7,318 nt of DNA from Deltaproteobacteria bacterium (GTDB taxonomy: Bacteria > Myxococcota_A > Polyangia > Polyangiales > Houyiibacteriaceae): the NCBI GenBank assembly GCA_027295555.1, contig JAPUKT010000192.1:1-7318 (forward strand). The letters run 5' to 3'. Shown here in pieces: positions 5,314 to 7,318 of the stretch; the first letter of the stretch is position 1; the number at the start of each line of letters is the position of its first letter. The notes under the pieces are model-generated. The model did not search any database and was not told where the DNA came from. It saw only the letters and a list, made by a program, of their open reading frames with translations. Made by a program: the position numbers and the translations under genes.

Positions 5314-5319
5314 CCTCCC
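5314..5319 (-). promoter_or_regulatory. Ribosome binding site deciding the kinase TTG start
   Basis: GGGAGG on the minus strand ends 8 nt before TTG 5303-5305. The nearest in-frame ATG is codon 22, at the beginning of the first hydrophobic segment, and has no comparable site, so the TTG start is preferred. Confidence 0.65.
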
Positions 5320-5365
5320 GTCATCCCGGCGTCCTACACCCATTCGGAAGCCCGATCAACGGCGG

Positions 5366-6127
5366 TTAAACGCGTAGTTTGTACCCACTTTGGAGAAGGA
5401 TGCCCGCCGTGGCGAGCAGCACGACAAAGGAGATCAAGACCACCCCCGCACTCGCCACCGGTGACACGTCCGCGACACCGAGGAAGCCGAATCGAAGGCC
5501 GTTGACCATGTAGAGCAGCGGGTTGAGACGGCTGATCGAGTTCCACGGTTCGGGCAATAGGTCTATCGAATAGAAGACGCCTCCGAGGAACGCCAAGGGC
5601 AGCAGCACGAAGTTCGGGAAGATCGCGAGGTGATCGAATTTCTCGGCCCACACTGCGGCGACGATCCCCAGCAGCGCAAAGGTCGCGGGCACGAAGATCG
5701 TGAAAAAGATCGTCCACCCCACATGGTGCAAGGGGAACCACGTAAAGAACAGCGCTACCACGAGCACCAGGACGCCGGTGATCACCGCACGGCACATCGC
5801 CGCCGCCACATACGCAAGCAGTATCTCCGCGGCTCCAATCGGCGCGACCAGCAGATCGATGATCGTCCCGTTGATCTTCGACTGGAACAGGCTCGACGAG
5901 GTATTCAAGAACGAATCTCGAACCATCGTCATCATGACGAGGCCCGGCACGACGAATTGGATGTACGGCATGCCCGAAATCTCTTTGATCCGAGAGCCCA
6001 GGGCGACACCAAACACCAGGAAGTAGAGGCTCGTGGTGACCAATGGGCTGAGCACCGTCTGCATCCACACCTTGCTGAACCTTCGGACCTCCTTGATGAA
6101 GAGGGTCTTGAGCGCGATGCGGTTCAC
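5366..6127 (-). CDS. ABC-2 type exporter permease (YadH-like)
   Basis: This 253-residue inner-membrane subunit of an ABC exporter belongs to the ABC-2 family. It has a short cytoplasmic N-terminus (MNRIALKTLFIKEVRRFSKV) and about six membrane segments near 25-45, 55-72, 102-126, 138-160, 168-188 and 227-246. The family motif is clear: PLAFLGGVFYSIDLLPEPW (177-195) followed by LNPLLYMVNGLRFGFLG (201-217), as in E. coli YadH and related drug, polysaccharide or lipid exporters. The substrate cannot be assigned from sequence. It starts with GTG, whose bases overlap the ATPase stop codon in GTGA, so the two subunits are translationally coupled. The kinase gene follows after 60 nt. Confidence 0.93.
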   Translation of the reverse strand: MNRIALKTLFIKEVRRFSKVWMQTVLSPLVTTSLYFLVFGVALGSRIKEISGMPYIQFVVPGLVMMTMVRDSFLNTSSSLFQSKINGTIIDLLVAPIGAAEILLAYVAAAMCRAVITGVLVLVVALFFTWFPLHHVGWTIFFTIFVPATFALLGIVAAVWAEKFDHLAIFPNFVLLPLAFLGGVFYSIDLLPEPWNSISRLNPLLYMVNGLRFGFLGVADVSPVASAGVVLISFVVLLATAGILLQSGYKLRV

Positions 6128-6867
6128 GTGACGTACCTTCCGTCGGCACGGCGGATCAGCTCGACGAAGATGTCCTCGAGGGGCCGCCCGTTGTGGCGTT
6201 CGAGGAGGCTATCCCGGCCCTCGACGAGCAGCAGCTCGCCCTTGTTGATGATACCGATTCGGTCTGCGAGCTGCTCGGCTTCTTCGATGTAGTGCGTCGT
6301 GAGCACGATGGTGGTTCCGGCGGCCCGAAGGTCTTTGACTTCCTGCCAAAGCTCGCGCCGAAGCTCGACGTCGACGCCAGCGCTCGGCTCATCGAGGAAC
6401 AAGAGCCTCGGCCGATGGACGAGGGACTTCGCGACGAGCAGCCGTCGTTTCATGCCTCCGGAGAGCGTTCGTGTATAGGCGTCCCGTTTTTCGTCGAGAG
6501 CGAACGTTCGCAACAGGCTTTCCACTCGCTCGCGATCTGGCTCGACCCCCATCAAGCCCATTTGAATCATCAGGATTTCCATCGGCGTGAAAAACGGGTC
6601 GTAGTTGATCTCTTGCGGCACCAGCCCGACGAGGCGACGCGTCGTTCGAAAGTCGCGCAGCGTATCGAAACCCAAGACCTCGATCGTGCCCTCCGTCTGC
6701 TTGGCCAAACCGGTAATGCAGTGAATCAGGGTCGACTTGCCGGCGCCGTTCGGTCCGAGGAGCGCGAAGATCTCCCCCTCGTACACCTCTAAGGACAGGT
6801 CCTCGAGCGCGGTGAGGTTGCCGTAGCGCTTGGTGACGTGGCTGCAGCGGAGGACAGGCGGCTTCAT
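6124..6867 (-). CDS. ABC transporter ATP-binding protein (YadG-like)
   Basis: This 247-residue protein is the cytoplasmic ATPase that powers the permease encoded immediately downstream. All nucleotide-binding motifs are intact: Walker A GPNGAGKST (38-46), Q-loop Gln85, signature LSGGM (135-139), Walker B LLFLDEP (155-161) with catalytic Glu160, D-loop SAGVD (162-166) and the switch His192. The length and the SAGVDVELRRELW stretch fit the ABC-2 exporter ATPases of the YadG/CcmA type. The N-terminus VLRCSHVTKRYGNLTALED is canonical for these proteins, supporting ATG 6865-6867. No Shine-Dalgarno sequence precedes it. A TATAGT hexamer 8 nt upstream suggests a leaderless transcript as one possibility. 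The aldehyde dehydrogenase gene ends 38 nt upstream on the same strand. Confidence 0.96.
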   Translation of the reverse strand: MKPPVLRCSHVTKRYGNLTALEDLSLEVYEGEIFALLGPNGAGKSTLIHCITGLAKQTEGTIEVLGFDTLRDFRTTRRLVGLVPQEINYDPFFTPMEILMIQMGLMGVEPDRERVESLLRTFALDEKRDAYTRTLSGGMKRRLLVAKSLVHRPRLLFLDEPSAGVDVELRRELWQEVKDLRAAGTTIVLTTHYIEEAEQLADRIGIINKGELLLVEGRDSLLERHNGRPLEDIFVELIRRADGRYVT

Positions 6868-6875
6868 CGGGCCGG

Positions 6876-6881
6876 ACTATA
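6876..6881 (-). promoter_or_regulatory. Possible -10 element of the ABC exporter genes
   Basis: TATAGT on the minus strand (5 of 6 matches to TATAAT) lies 8 nt before the ATPase start codon, so transcription would begin almost at the ATG. No convincing -35 hexamer is seen at the right distance; the best is a three-of-six match. Read-through from the aldehyde dehydrogenase gene is the alternative. Confidence 0.25.
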
Positions 6882-6905
6882 GCGACGTACTCGATGATGG
6901 CCAGG

Positions 6906-7318
6906 CTATGCAGGAGCATGACGCAGATGAAACGACTTTGGCCGCGTCAGTTGCGCGTAGCCCAAAGTCGAAAGACTGCACCCGCGTCCCGAGTCCTTGA
7001 CGCCGACCCATGCTAGCTCGGGGTCGAGGTAGTCGCAGCGGTTCATGAACCAGGTTCCGGTTTCGACTCGGCTTCCGATCTCCTGTGCATGCTCGAGGTC
7101 GTCGGTCCAGACCGACGCGGTGAGGCCGTACTGGCTATCGTTCATCATGGCGACCGCTTCGGCGTCGTCGGATACGGCCATGATGCCGATCGCCGGGCCG
7201 AAGGTCTCGTCCCGCATCAGGGCCATCGAGTGGTCGACATCGAGCAGCACCTGGGGGGCGAGATAGGGGGTGCCCTCCTGGGCCGCGGCGAAGTGCCGCG
7301 GATCGATCAGGGTGCGGG
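6906..7318 (-). CDS. Aldehyde dehydrogenase family protein, C-terminal part (cut by window edge)
   Basis: These are the last 137 codons of an NAD(P)-dependent aldehyde dehydrogenase, which oxidises an aldehyde to the carboxylic acid. The visible part starts in ...RTLIDPRHF and contains the family's conserved DETFGPAIGI, whose Glu is the nicotinamide-ribose-binding residue, then NDSQYGLTASVWTDD, RVETGTWFMN, and the C-terminal oligomerisation strand with GVKDSGRG and TRPKSFHLR. The catalytic cysteine and most of the nucleotide-binding domain lie beyond the right edge, so the substrate class cannot be judged. A GTG at 7248-7250 lies in frame but inside a conserved region; it is not the start. 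The TAG stop is 38 nt before the ABC ATPase start, close enough for co-transcription, but a functional link is not evident. Confidence 0.93.
   Translation of the reverse strand, partial: RTLIDPRHFAAAQEGTPYLAPQVLLDVDHSMALMRDETFGPAIGIMAVSDDAEAVAMMNDSQYGLTASVWTDDLEHAQEIGSRVETGTWFMNRCDYLDPELAWVGVKDSGRGCSLSTLGYAQLTRPKSFHLRHAPA
6933..6970 (-). repeat. Inverted repeat near the 3' end of the aldehyde dehydrogenase gene
   Basis: CGACTTTGG and CCAAAGTCG, perfect 9-bp complements separated by 20 nt, lie within the last 22 codons of the gene. They encode part of the conserved STLGYAQLTRPKS stretch, so coding constraint may explain them. No T-run of terminator length follows. Confidence 0.3.

Noticed and set aside
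4274..5377. 367-codon plus-strand frame opposite the kinase gene
   Set aside because: Shadow of the kinase coding sequence; rich in Arg, Asp, Glu and His with no domain.
5334..6149. 271-codon minus-strand frame overlapping the ABC permease
   Set aside because: Alternative frame of the permease gene; the 5366-6127 frame has the ABC-2 motif and membrane segments.

Overview
This is a GC-rich bacterial chromosomal window. Most genes lie on the minus strand, so the biosynthetic operon reads from right to left. The many G/C-ending codons and a Ser/Thr protein kinase fused to a multi-pass membrane domain suggest a myxobacterial or other delta-proteobacterial-like lineage. That placement is inference; nothing in the window fixes the taxon.

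Region 1 (1-2810, minus strand) is a branched-chain amino acid operon in the order ilvB (acetolactate synthase catalytic subunit), ilvN (regulatory subunit) and ilvC (ketol-acid reductoisomerase, cut by the left edge). The ilvB stop and ilvN start overlap in TGATG, and ilvC follows 27 nt after ilvN. Together the genes carry out the first two steps of the valine/leucine/isoleucine pathway.

Region 2 (2811-3303) has no long gene but is the most informative part of the window. On the minus strand it reads, in order: a sigma70-like promoter (3220-3248); a 36-codon ORF (3079-3189) in which 15 of 36 residues are Val, Leu or Ile, including five Val codons in a row; a segment starting right after its stop codon that can pair with the 5' arm of a downstream terminator; and that terminator (3007-3036, 10-bp perfect stem plus U6). 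This is the layout of a ribosome-mediated transcription attenuator for ilvBNC. Between it and ilvB lies a second intrinsic terminator (2883-2920), with its own upstream competitor for the 5' arm, and then a hairpin near the ilvB ribosome binding site. The leader therefore seems to hold two terminators in series.

Region 3 (3304-3696, plus strand) is one small VOC/glyoxalase-fold gene, divergent from the ilv leader and convergent, with a 1-base gap, to the kinase gene.

Region 4 (3698-7318, minus strand) reads from the right as: the C-terminal part of an aldehyde dehydrogenase (cut by the right edge), an ABC-2 type exporter ATPase and its permease (GTGA overlap), and a Ser/Thr protein kinase with about six N-terminal membrane segments and a TTG start. 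The exporter pair is clearly a unit. Its co-transcription with the kinase (60-nt gap) is plausible, and with the aldehyde dehydrogenase uncertain.

I saw no tRNA, rRNA, CRISPR array, insertion sequence or attachment site.
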